Positions 12,274 to 25,100 of a DNA stretch of 64,000 nucleotides are shown here, in pieces. The first letter of the stretch is position 1; each line of letters begins with the position of its first letter. A model generated the notes under the pieces. That model worked only from the letters and a program-made list of their open reading frames with translations. It was not told the DNA's origin and ran no database searches. The stretch spans positions 29,271,193 to 29,335,192 of the forward strand of contig NC_063052.1 of the NCBI RefSeq assembly GCF_018812025.1. The letters run 5' to 3'. Source of the DNA: Megalobrama amblycephala (Eukaryota; Chordata; Actinopteri; Cypriniformes; Xenocyprididae). Both the position numbers and the translations under genes were made by a program.

Positions 12274-12690
12274 AGGGTTAGTTCACCCAAAAATGAAAAT
12301 AATGTCATTTATTACTCACCCTTATGCCGTTCCTTGACCTTCGTTCATCTTCAGAACACAAATTAAGATATTTTTGTTGAAATCCGATGGCTCAGTGAGG
12401 CCTGCATAGCCAGCAATGATATTTCCTCTCTCAAGATCCATTAATGTACTAAAAACATATTTAAATCAGTTCATGTGAGTACAGTGGTTCAATATTTATA
12501 TTATAAAGTGACGGGAATATTTTTGGTGCACCAAAAAAACAAAATAACGACTTATATAGTGATGGCCGATTTCAAAACACTGCTTCATGAAGCTTCGGAG
12601 CGTTATAAATCAGCGTGTCAAACCGCCAAACTGCTGAAATCATGTGACTTTGGCGCTCCGAACCGCTGATTCGACACACTGATATAACTG
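12274..12690. repeat. Left portion of a TTAA-type foldback MITE
   Basis: TTAA at 12270-12273 is followed by AGGGTTAGTTCACCCAAAAA and then a body shared with the elements at 47016 and 54124 (TTCAAAACACTGCTTC, CTTCGGAGCG). The right arm is missing, so this is a truncated or deleted copy. Confidence 0.65.
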
Positions 12691-13520
12691 ATAGAACTTT
12701 TCGATAATCTGTTTACCTCAGATGTATGTCACATTACGAAAGAAAAGTTCTGTTGTTACTTCAGTTTCATCGCAACTCTAATATGCAAATAAGCTTTAAA
12801 GCCGGTTTTGAAAAAAAGAAGACAAAGTATAACTTCATGCAAAAGGAAGAGTGAGAAATGAGAGGAGATGCTAATTGTTTGCTGTAAGTCCTCTACACCA
12901 TATTTTTAATAGTTTTTAGAAGCTGTTTGCCAGAGTTTTTTCTCCTTGCAATCTAGTTACCCTCGGACTCACTAAATCTCTCAAACTTCAACTGCTCCAC
13001 TGTCTCCCAATTTGTCCTGTAGTGTGTTTTGGCTGACTGGAGGTTGTGGCTTTCAGTGCTCATAGAATAAACGAGGGTACATAATTTCATAGTAGAAGAA
13101 AGGCTGTCTAAATACACTGAGTTAGTATATTATATCTCTATGCTGCCAAAACAAGCACAGATTAAAGAGTCATGAATGACAGGTGCTGAAAGAGCATGAA
13201 GGAAGGAGGAAGCAGAGGAATTGATGATTTCAGAGTTTAATTCTTGTTCGTTGATAAATTGCTGCACTGAGAAAAATTCCTTTATTTGGTCACACTTTAT
13301 TTTATTGTTCATGTTTCCATGTACTTCCATAAATAACTGAAAACTACACATACTTGGTGTGTCATTTTTGTTAGTGCTTGTAATAATGCATAGTTCACAT
13401 TGTTATTATAGTATAGTAATTAATTACTAGTGACTAGTGTAAGACTAGTGTAGTCTTTGTAACACGACCACTGTAAACAACAACAAAAACAAAGTGTTTT
13501 AGTTTAGTTGTATTTATTTT

Positions 13521-13593
13521 GTTCTGGTAGCTCAACTGGTAGAGTATGAAACTTGCAACGGCAATAGCATGGCTTCGATTCCTATTGCATCAG
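13521..13593 (+). repeat. tRNA-derived SINE head or tRNA pseudogene
   Basis: TAGCTCAACTGGTAGAGTAT has the form of an A box, and GGCTTCGATTCC about 30 bases later has the form of a B box. A folded cloverleaf is not evident, so it is not called a tRNA gene. Confidence 0.4.
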
Positions 13594-15582
13594 ATGCATA
13601 GATGTAAAAGTGTTGGATTATTAGCAAACGATAGCTTGCTGCAATTCTTTCCAGCTTTCCCTCAAGACTTTTCCCGCAGCCATTTTACAATACAAGGTAT
13701 CATTTATTTTTGGCATCTTCTCCGCAAAGAGAGGAGGGACAAGAGAGCGAATAACACAGTAACGAGAAGCGGAGTACGACCCAGAGCGCTGAGGAAATAG
13801 GGGAATGATTGTCACTAAGGGAGGGACGGACCAGGGAAAAAAGACGGAGGGAGGGAGCGCTAGGGAAATGTGTTTTCGATTAGCAGAAGCACAACGGCTC
13901 TAGTTTGACCGCTGTACTGTTAGATTTCCAAGTGAGTGTTAGAGGGAGACTGAATGAGTGAGAGAACGAAGAGAGTGACAGAATGGGGTGAAAGGGTAGG
14001 TCGGACAGAGAACAAGAGAGGTGTGATTTTTGGATAACCATGTGTGAAACGAGAAAGGGCGAATGGAAGAGAAAGGGCGTGTTTAAGTGAAATGGGGTGA
14101 GTAATTATAGTAAACATAGTAAAGTCGGAGTAGAGAGAAGGAAGGCAGGACTCCAAGTTCTGTAGCCAGTTCATAGTTGTGGTGATTTCACAGAAAACAA
14201 CTCTCTCAATATAAAAGACCACCACTAATGAAACAACACTCCATAAAACGGCTTTCTGTGCTTTTTCTTGTGCCGAGCTCTAAACGGCTGTAACCATACA
14301 TGTAGCGTTCCATTGACCTAGGTATTCTTAATAGACTTGTGTAATCTTTAAACCATCACTCTCAGTGGGGCATAAAGAAACTGTCCGCTTCTGTCACTCT
14401 GCCCTCTCTTTTTCCTTTTCTTTCCTGGTCTTTCATTCACTCTCTGTGCTTTTCTGACTCAAAGTCATAAAAAGGGCTCGAAAAGGCGACTGGATCCTCT
14501 GTCTCCCAGAGGGCCTTTTATGCTGAGGTCAACGCTCGGACTCGCCTCCCAATGACTTGACCCTCAGAAAGCACCTGTGGCTAGCGTGGTGCTAAATTAC
14601 TGAGTGGGCTTTTGTTTTGGAGGCGTGTCAGGGGCATAAGGTTACTTTTATCAAGCCCCCAGTACTTTTTTTTTTTTAATTCCAATAAAGTTTTTCTGTC
14701 TTTTATAATCCAGGTCAGTTTATTAGAAATGCTTTTACACAGGGTTGTAAAAAGGATTGTTAATTGTTTGTAAAATATACAGCTTGGAAGTTTTAAATGA
14801 CTGATCCTCCTGTCCAGATGTTGATAGTTATATTAAAAGGCTGGCTCACACAAAAAGTAATATTCTGAAATAATTTCATATCCTTATGACTTGTTTCTTC
14901 CATGGCACACAAAGTAATGTTTTGCAAAAAGGTCTTGCCCATAAAGGGACTGGGGTTGAACTCCAAAAATGACAACAAAAAAAAGTTAATAAGCCTTCTT
15001 GAAATGAAACATTGTGTGTTTACTTGTACAACAAAATGCAGAACTATCAAAAAAAAAAAATCACCTTATGAATGAATACCTTATATATAAACAGATGCAT
15101 TTGTGTAAGTCAGTTTACTGTCTGGCCACATCGGTTATCATTCAGAAACATCTAAAGTCTGAGGCAGATTTCGGATTTTAGTGTCTTGCAGCTGTCTAGC
15201 CTTTCTTTGCCCTTAGTTTGATCATTTGAAGTCGTATTTGTGGTGGTAGTGATCCATGTTTGCAAAGCCATTCTGTGTTAATAATTAAATTAAAGGTTAA
15301 GGCTGTCTTAGAAGTGTGGCTAATTTGTCTTTTGGTCATAACACCCCCTCTGTTTTTATCTCCACAGTTTGAAGGTGAGAGGGCTGGGCACTTGGCAAGG
15401 GACGACATTGCTTCAACCCAACAAGGATTTATTTCCAACCTCTGCTACATCCCCCTTCCCCTTCCCCTCCATTCAACTTCCTTTCTCCAACCTGACATCT
15501 GCAAAGTTCTCCTGTACCTACCTATACCAGCGAGTGAGAACATCCTGTCCCACTCAAGCCCCCCTTGTTCCCCAAATCACCA

Positions 15583-16167
15583 ATGGATCAGAGGACACAG
15601 GGGGGGCCCTCTACGCCACCTCCACTCCCTGCCAATGCCCCCCCAGCAGAACGTGAGAAAGAAGGAGTAGGAGGAAAGAAGGATGATGAAGAGGAGAAGA
15701 AGAAACGAGAGAAACCAAGAGATGGAGCACAGAGTGAAACTTGTGGTGCTGAAAGTGGGACTAGTGACCAGCAACAACAGCAGCAACCCACACAGTTCTC
15801 AGTCAAAGAAACCAGTTACTCTGAGGGCAACGTCAAGCTCAAAATAGGCCTGCAGGCCAAACGCATGAAGAAGCCTCCTAAGATTCTTGAGAACTATGTC
15901 TGTCGGCCAGCCTTCCGAGCCACTGTAAGGCATAGTGGAGGCAGAGGCGGAGGGCGTGTTAATCGTGGTGCTGGAGCTAGTGATGGGAGCAGCCACACTT
16001 CTAGCCCAAGTCATGGAAAAGAAGGAGAGAAAACCCCCTCTGTCAATCGAGGAGCACCTCTCTCGTCTACTGCTCCTGCTGCTACATCTCCCTCACCTTC
16101 TCTTCCTCCTCCTCCTGTTTCCACCAGCCCAGTCACTCCTGTGAATGGAAGTGCTCCAGCAAAAAGG
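15583..16167 (+). CDS. ash1l: ash1l first coding exon
   Basis: The exon begins at 15368 (after CCACAG), and about 215 nt of 5' UTR precede ATG 15583. Residues 1-195 include a basic and acidic Lys/Glu stretch, then [20 protein letters not shown] and [15 protein letters not shown], which match human ASH1L residues shortly after its start. An upstream TTG in the same frame is not needed. The donor is GTAAGG after 16167. Confidence 0.88.
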
Positions 16168-19100
16168 GTAAGGTTGTTTAACTTCTCACGCAGCATTTCT
16201 TAGATGTCTAAGAAAGAATGAGACTAGCTGAAATTACATAACAAGCATCCAATACACCAAACCAACAGGGAGAAGGGATAGACAAACTCAAATATCCATC
16301 TCACTCCACTTTCCTTTCACTAAGCTAATGTGGTTTCATCAGATAAATAAGCTTTGCACATCTTGCCACATTTTCTTTCTCACTCTTCTCTCTTTCAGTC
16401 ACCCAAATACTTAAATTCTCTTTTGTTTTTTCCTTTTCCTCGTTTCTCTGTTAACTATGATTTTCTGTCTGACCCAGAGTACTTTGTTGTTCACTCTTAG
16501 ATTTTGTTTCTCTATCTTTATTTGCCTGTCCTAATGTCTTTTTATCCCTATTTCTCTTTCTGTATTTCACATGCGTCTTCCCTTCCTTCTCCCATCTCTC
16601 TCTGCTATTGATTTAAAGGAAAAAAACGGTAATAATGGTCCAAGATTCAAACAATGAACAGGAATTTTAGTGGCATAAAACATCAAATTAATTGTTAATA
16701 TTTAGGAGAAATCCAGCACAGTTAATAATGCATCATAATTTCTTTGTTTCATGATTTTCCATATTACATTGAATTAAACGTATGTAACAGTGTTTCTGTG
16801 ACTCAGTTTTTCCTTCTTTATATACGTATAGGGTCCTCCAAAACTTGCCTGTAAGACAGAGGGAAAAGCTGATGTAAAATCTGTTGCTTCTTCAGAGAGA
16901 CCCCTTAACCTTCATCGCCCCACGACAGAAAGCAAATCGCACTCCGCTGGAAAGAAAAACCATGTTCCACAAACCAACTCTGCCCCTGCCCCATCACCAC
17001 CAACAATGCCCCCAGCTGCCACATCGCAACAGGACCCCAAAACAGATGGGATCTTAAAATCTTCTCAGTACAATTTTTCTGAGGGGCAAAAGGAACAAGA
17101 AAGAGGAATTTCTGCCTGGGGTACCCCTACTGTGACTGAGAAGCTTGCTCAGCTCATAGCTACATGCCCACCTTCAAAGTGCCCAAAGCCGAAAGCCCGG
17201 AAGGTGTCGCCAGCTCCAGCACACAGTAGCTCGCCTCCTTTAATTTCTAATCTGCAGCGCCCTGAAAGGGCTATGGCCAATAGGAACACCTATTCCAGGG
17301 CGGCGCACCTTGCTCCACCACCACCTGTTTCACGGCCCCCAGGTCGCCCATATGGGTCCAAAAACAAAGACAGTATTCTGGAAAAATTTTCTGGCACCTC
17401 TAGAAAAGAGGAATCTGATGGACTTTCAAAAGGTGTCACCAGTAGCAACAGCAGCACAACCACCACCACCACCACCACTGCTCTGTCTCAAAACAGTAGT
17501 CGTTTGACAACGACATCCACAAATGATAGCACTGACAACAGTACCACCAATGGAATGAAATCTCAGTCTCGTCTTGGGCACTGCCCGTCTCATTCTTCCT
17601 CCTCGGCTTCTCTTTCATCACCAACATTTTCCTCTTCTTCATCCTCATCCTCCTTAGAGAGAATAGGAAGTACAGGATGTCACATAGGTTTGCCAGGGTC
17701 CCTAGCCTCACACCCTAGAGCAAGCCCCTCCCGAATAGAGGAGTTTACTGAGAAAGACAAAGAGCGTGACCGAGACAAAGACACAGACTGTCCCAGAGAT
17801 TTAAGTAAGGGCTCCACTCCTGCCATGCCAGGGAAGCAAGATGCTAAAGAAAGGTGTTCTTTGTCAGCTTCTCGAAGTGAGAGGAGTAAACACAGTGAGA
17901 GCTCAAGCCCAGTCAAACGTAGTCCCAATCAGGAAAGTCGCGTTAGTGGGGTACCAAGTCCTGCTGAGTCCACCAAATGCACTATTTCACCTTCATACCC
18001 TTCTGGTGCCAGCATGAGCCCATCACCACTATGCGATGACACTGGGGCTGTATCTCCTGCATCACCAACCGAGCAGGATTCAAAGCCTCTTAAAAAGCGG
18101 CGAGGACGGCGACCTCGCTGGACGAAGGCGGTGAATCGAACCCACAAGTCTTTACTTGAGGCTGCTTCTAATCATCAGAAACTCGCCACACCAGTGCCCT
18201 CAGGGCTTTCCTCCCTATCCCCTGTTCGGCGTCCTGTGGGACGACCTCCCAATTCTAATCTTATGCCCCCTGTTGTTACCGAACTTTTTGAATCTTCACC
18301 CAAGAAGAGGGGGCGGCCCAAGAACAAAATGCCCCGGTTAGATGCCCCAGCACGTGGCCGCACCCCAAACAAACTGGCACCCTCAAAGGTCTACTCCAGT
18401 CTGCTCAAATCTAAAGAAGAGCAGGATCCCCCTGTTTTGCACCCTGAAGTGGACTTTAATCCACCTAAACCCATGGCAAGAAAGCGAGGGCGCCCCAAGC
18501 GCTTACCTCCAACCCTTCCTCAAGAAACCCAGCCCCCAACACTTGCTCCTGAATCAGGGGATGCTTCAGTAGGTGAAAAACCTTTTCGTAATAAGGGCAA
18601 TGGGCAGCTCATCATGAAGACGATCATAGGCAAAATCAATAAAATGAAGACAGTAAAACGGAAGAGGCTCCTCAGTCAAATACTGCTTGGGCCGAAACCA
18701 GGGACTGAGCAGGAAGGCTCCAGAAACAGTGGGCCACCAGGAGCTCCGGCTGCTACAAAACCACAGTCTCTGTCGTCACTTGCTGCTACATTTGGGGGAA
18801 AATTAGGGCCCCAGATCAATGTTAGCAAAAAGGGGACAATATATATGGGTAAAAGGAGGGGTCGTAAGCCAAAATCATCAGCTAATCTCTCCCCAGGTGC
18901 CCCCACACCCCCTCCAGAACCGTTCTTGTCACCAAACACTTCTTCCCCACTCCATCATCATCCGTCACAAACCTTACAAAACCAGCAACACCAGTTGCCT
19001 CCGTCTGAGGTGTTCCCTTCCCCATCACTCTCACAGTCAAGTGGAGGTCAAAGTCCCATTAGTGATGCTAGCTTTGTTGAGCCTGGCTCGGTGCATTTCT

Positions 19101-22100
19101 CATCCCACCCTCACTGCAGCCATTCCCATCAGAGCCACCACTCATTCTCCTTTCCCCCACCTACTTTTTCAGCCCCCTCTGCTCGCACTGTAGGAGGCTC
19201 CACATCATCCACAGCACACCCATCTCAGAAGAAGTCTTCTTGCCGGGGTTACCACCATCACCACCACCACTACCGGCAACACTACCATTATCGAAAGTTT
19301 TCTCCTCCAAGACCACTATTGCCCACATCTCCTGCTCCTCTGAGTGAGCTGAAGGAGGCCACGCCTTCCCCAGTCAGTGAATCGCACAGCGAAGAGACGG
19401 TACCCAGTGACAGTGGCATTGGAACAGATAATAACAGCACCTCGGACCGTGGGGAAAAGGCTGGTAGTGCAAGTGGCTTAGCTGGTGTAGGGGTCTCGCA
19501 GGGTATGGCAAGTGGACTCTTAATGCCTGGTGTCATAGGTCCAGCCATGGGAGCAGGAATGGGGCTTTCTTCAAGAGGTAGGAGGAGGCACTCCTCTTCA
19601 GTTCTCTTGGAACGTCCCTCACCTACACCCTCCCCACTTGGAGCAAGGGCATCACCTGACCCAAGAAGACCACACCCAGCTGCCCCATCTTCTGCTTTGG
19701 TTGGACATAAAGAGAAGCACAAACATAAGTGCAAGCGTCGTGGACATGGCTGCCCTAGCTATGACAAACTAAAAAGGCAAAAGCGCAAACGCAAGAAGAA
19801 GTACCTGCAGCTGCGGACACGCCGACAAGACCCAGACTTTTTGGCTGATTTAGATGAAATCTGTGTTCAGCTCAGTGATATACGAATTGCTCATCGCACA
19901 CCTACACTTCGTTTGGGTAGCAGCTTGGGTCTGGGTGCTGGAGCAGCAGGCCCGGGTCGTGGGTCTGGCTTGGGAAGTGCCAGAGCCAGCAGCAGCCTTG
20001 GAGGTGGGACCAATCCACCACCCCATCATTATCTGCATAGAGATCTCTTACCCACCATCTTCAGGATAAATTTTAGTGGATATTATTCACCCCACCCAGC
20101 CTACCCATGTGATTCACTTCATTATGTCCGTAAGCCAGATCTTAAAAAGAAAAGAGGGCGACCTCCTAAGCTCAGAGAATCTATATCAGAAGTACCGTTT
20201 GTACCTGGGTTAGGCTTTCCTCTCTCCAGCGGCGGTTTCTATCACCCTTCATATGGTGTCCCATACTCTTCTGCCCCACTGGGACTTGGCTACTATCGTG
20301 GTTATACCCCAGCAAGTGCCCTGTACTCCCACCCCCATCACCAGGCTCCCCACTCTGGCCCATCCCACCATGTTCATTCCCCCTCTTTTCCTCCACCTCC
20401 ACCCCCTTCTTATGTACATCATCATCACCCATCCCACCTGCTGCTTAACCCCTCCAAATTTCACAAGAAGAAACATAAGCTACTTAGGCAGGAGTATCTA
20501 GGTGGTGGTCGTTCATCAGTACTCTATCCTGCCATGTCGTCTGAGCTGTCATTTGGCTGGCACCACAAACACAAGCATAGACACAAGCACCGTGATCGCT
20601 GTGGAGAAGAGGAGGGTGATGATGGTGGTGGAGTTGTAGGTAGCATAGGTGGCAGAAGTGGAGGAGGTGAGGGGTTGGGAGTTGGAAGAGGGGAGCGAGG
20701 GAGTGTAGAGTCTCTGCAGCGCTGCCGGTTTGGGCGAGATGGCTCTGCTGACTCCAGTGCTAACAAACAGGCAGCTTCTGCCAACTCTCCTTCCTCTTCC
20801 TCCTCATCTTCTGCAGAACGGTACAAGCGAAAAGAGGCCTCTTTGTCTTGTCTTGGGCCTTCACGACTGTCTTTGGGCAACACGAGCCGGGGACATCATC
20901 CTGTTGACTCCTGGTTTAGGATGGGAAGTTCTGATACTGATTACTCCAAACTCTCTAGAAACCAGTCCCTTTCTGGGTCTGGTGTATTCTCTGAAGGACA
21001 TGCACAAAATACAGTGGAGTGCTCTGAGAGTGACGAGGAAGATGCTGCTTCCCCCACTGAGGAGGCAGAGACCAGCCACACCAACTTGTTTGCATCTGCA
21101 CTATCTCGTACCTCGCTCAAGGGGAGTCGGAGCAAAAAAGGTGGAACGTCAGAGAGCCCTAGCCTTTCACGTTTGGACCGGACAGTGAGAAGGGATCGTT
21201 CCGCATCTGCAGAGAGGAGAGAGATGGGTAAGTGAAAAATCTTAAGAGCTAATGCTGATATTGAGAAACCTATTGAACTATAAACCATAATCATAACACG
21301 CAAGTATTACATTACATCCATGTTCAGTTCAGTAATGCCCTTGCATTTTTTACATGTTGTTTTCAGCCAACTGAATGGGCCTGCTGAGGTGACCCAAATT
21401 TAGTTTGACATTGTGAAGGTTGCAGAATTAATGCAGTGAAATGTAGTCACTCTCCAAATATAGCTTTACCTCGGCGTCCTCCATAATTCTGTGCTAAAAT
21501 TTTATTGGACGTCACTTGCTTCAGTGCGTGCCACAAATTTATGATTAGTTTTCAGTACTTCCTGTCAAGTGTTCTGTATTGATTGATAAAGTGGTTGATA
21601 CAAGAATAGTCAAAGCTGAAGCTTGTAGTTAAAGGTCCTACAATACATACTACCAAGTATACTACAAAATGGCTAGTTGTGACATAATTTCCTCTGTACT
21701 TCAATGGCAGTGGGATTGCAAATATGCTACCTGCATATACAGACTTTTTATGGCTAAATTTCTTCACACTTACGCATACACACACAACTGCTCAAATGTT
21801 ACAGTACTGAACCAGGTAAAACAGAGCAGTTTATAACAATGCAGCCTCTCAGTCATGCTGGGATGGATGGGCAGTGTGTTTGTGTATATGTGTTAATGCG
21901 TAGAGGGTCTCTAGTGAGATAGCAAAGTGTAGTATGTAATCCAGGATTAGAGCTCAGGACATGAGGTCATCCACCGGTCATTGACGGCACCATTAATTCA
22001 CTGTGGCAGTGAGAGCAAGAAACTGATGAGAAAGAGTAAAAGAGGAGGATTAAAGGCCAGAGGAAAATAGGACTGATAAAAAAATAAGACTAAGGCTGTG

Positions 22101-25100
22101 AATAAGATGTGATTGGAAGGAAGTTTTAGTTGATGAATTCTGCCCATATATAGTTAGTGGTGCTTGCCAAGGCAGTCATTATTATGTGATTTGAGCAAAA
22201 AGGTAACCATAAGTATTAAACTCTGACTTGTAACTCGTCTCGCACAGAGGAAAAAAAACAATGAAATGGAGAGATGTGGAAGGATGGGTTTGACTGATGG
22301 AAGGATAAGATGAATAGAACATAATAGACTAGACTGTGTTGAAAGTGAGTTAGACTGAGAGTAAGTTAATTAAAGGGATAATGGAGGACAGGGGGAACAC
22401 AGTTAATGAGGCCCTGCACACATGAATAGATGATGCTGCTTTTTTTGCTGAATCTGTGGGACGATTCTTTTCTTCTACATCAGAATTTGGCCATTAGGAG
22501 ATGAGGAGATAAATTGGATTATAGATGCTGTAGAAACGATGCTCAGGTCCCCAGTCTGTTAATAAACTTGTTCTAAATAAAGATAACAAGCTAATCATGA
22601 ATTTGAGATTTTAGCTGTGTCAGTGGCAGGCTGCTGTTTTCTGTATTAAATGTTGCCCAACGCTCAAAGGATACCAAATTGGCCAGTCACTAATTTCTGC
22701 TGTAAACAATCCTTTGGTATACACAGACTTATATATGTGTGTGTGCTTTTTTAAAATTTTTATTTATTTTATTTTAGCCTTTGTTTTCATTATAATTGTC
22801 TTTGTTGACTATGAAATAGGGATTTGCATTTTGGTCAAATTTAACTGCTCGAGTAGTTGACGTGCATGCCGTGGGACCTTGGGTGATGAGTGAGTTCTGT
22901 TACAATGCTAATTTTTTAAATTGTTGTTCTAATTTGTTGTGAAAAAATTTTTGTTTTTTGTTTTTTTGGTTTAATCTCATAGGGAATGTATCTGGCATGC
23001 AAAACCGAGGTGGCCAATCCAGTGTTCCTGATGTTTCTGAGGGTCCCCATCATCGGCACCACCATCACCACCACCCTCCTCTATCCCTCTCGCACTCTTC
23101 CTCTTGCCTTTCTCATTGCACTCTTGACCAGCCTGGAAGTGCTGCAGCTCTCCGGCCCACCAGTCGCCAGGCTAGTCCCTCCACATGCTCCTCCCAGCCT
23201 GCATGCTGCCTTGACTCCCCCCCTTCACATCACTCCCATCGGCCCCCTCCCAAAAACAACCTGCACCATGTCAACAAGATCCTCCGTGCAAAAAAGCTCC
23301 AGAGGCAAGCACGCACAGGAAACAATGTGGTGAAAAAACGGGGTCCGGGCCGTCCCCGTAAGCACCCTCTGCCCTCGCCTCCACCGTCACCCCCACCACA
23401 GGCATCTGAACAGGAGAACCACCCGTTACCTGAAAGGCACAGAGGAAGTGTGCTCTGGGAGGGAGACACCGTGGTTGATGTCATTGAGTCTGTAGTGCAG
23501 AGCCAGCGTAGAAAAGGACGCAAGCGGAAGCGCTGGGAGAGGGAGACTGAAGGAGGCGATGAGGAAGAAGAGGAACCGGAGGAGGAAAGAGAGGTGGAGG
23601 AAGAAGAAGAAGAACGGTCAGCTGCTAGAGAGGAGGATGTGATGCCGAAAGCTAGAACAGAAGGAGGGAGGGAATGGTTGACGCAGGAAGAAATGCATTG
23701 TTTTCGCAGGTATGCGGTATAATATACACAATCATTCAAAAGTGTGGGGTCAGTATGATTTAAAAAAAAAAACTTTATTTCAGCAATAATTGATCAAAAG
23801 TTACAGTAAAGACATTTAATGTTTCTAAACATTCCTATTTCACATAAATGCTGTTCTTTTGAACTTTCTATTCATCAAAGAATAACGGTTTCCACAAAAA
23901 TATTTAGTACAACTGCTTTTAATATTGATAAGCACATCACCTCTTTTCTCACAGTGTCTCTCTAAACCCCTTTAGTCTCTCTTTCCGAGAGTTCCTTTGC
24001 TCTGATTGGTCAGCTGGCCCAGTTTGTTGTGATTGGTCTACTGCTTAGAGTGTGTGTTGGAAGCGAAACGGCCATTACCATATCTGAATTTCAGCTGTTT
24101 AATCTGTTTAAAAACAGCATGAAATACAAATTGAGATTTCTACTTTCATTACAAATTTCTCTGGCTCCGTGTTGTGGTCAAAATGCTTCCCCAAAAATGC
24201 AGGTGATATTTTTCATGATTTTTTTTTCTTAATCTCAAAATAAATTAATGGGTTCTTTTGCAGTGCACTGGAGGGAAAACCTGATAGCCAGTCCTCCCCA
24301 GAGCGCACAGGCCCTACTTCCGTGGAACAAGCCCCAAACCCATCAGTGACCACTCAGCGGGAGAAGAGAGTTGCTAGACCACCCAAAAAGAAGTTTCAAA
24401 AGGCGGGGCTTTACTCTGATGTGTACAAGACTGATGAGTAAGGGTGAACATGTTCAGCAAGCCCATTTTATTATCTAACATTCATATCCCAAGTAAATAA
24501 ACGTAACCTTTTTGCATTTCCCCAACAGTCCTCGCAGTCAGCTGCTACAGCTAAAGAAGGAGAAGTTAGAATACACTCCAGGTGAACATGATTATGGCCT
24601 TCTACCTGCTCCCATTCATGTTGGTGAGTTTTTCCTTTACGCTTAGCTTTCAGTTGTGACCTTTTAGTCTACAGATGTTGACATGCATCACTTAGTTTAG
24701 CACAATATCTAATTGCAGTTTAGTTGACAGCTGGATTTTTTAAAATTTTTAAAGAACTATTATTTCAACAAATAAGTTTGTGGACTTGTATTGGTATACA
24801 GCTTTCATTGTCATTCCTAACCAGTTTATTATGCATAGCCTCATGGGCAATCAGGCTGATTAGTTATGGTGGATGAGTTATGAGGTGATTAGTTCATTCA
24901 ATATTGGAATGGGGCAGCCTCAAGTTAAAGGGCAAAGCAACTGAATTAATAACTGCAATTTGTCTTTTGGTGTTTGTCCAGGGAAATACTTGAGACAGAA
25001 ACGCATTGATTTCCAGCTGCCTTATGACATCCTGTGGCTTTGGAAACATGATCAGGTAGCTCCTTTAAACCACGTCTTTTCCTGAACTAACAGCTGCATT

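Larger units (their letters stand above)
10481..15367 (+). other. ash1l: Probable ash1l 5' intron
   Basis: No exon was recognised here. It holds the left part of a TTAA-type MITE from 12274, a tRNA-like SINE relic at 13521-13593 and short AT-rich or A-rich runs (about 14669, 15050). The open frames in it, for example 117 codons at 11715-12068, have no recognisable protein character. The polypyrimidine tract and CAG before 15368 form the acceptor of the first coding exon. Confidence 0.5.

Noticed and set aside
13521..13593. Possible functional tRNA gene
   Set aside because: A/B boxes are degenerate and no complete cloverleaf or acceptor stem pairing is visible.
15565..15582. Upstream in-frame start for ash1l
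   Set aside because: It would need a TTG start; the ATG at 15583 matches the human N-terminus MD.R.
19250..19272. Six-histidine run suggesting vector or tag sequence
   Set aside because: It lies in a natural His-rich stretch of ash1l with mixed CAC/CAT codons and continuous homology on both sides.
19288..20883. Several minus-strand frames over the ash1l giant exon
   Set aside because: Shadows of a long open coding exon with biased composition.
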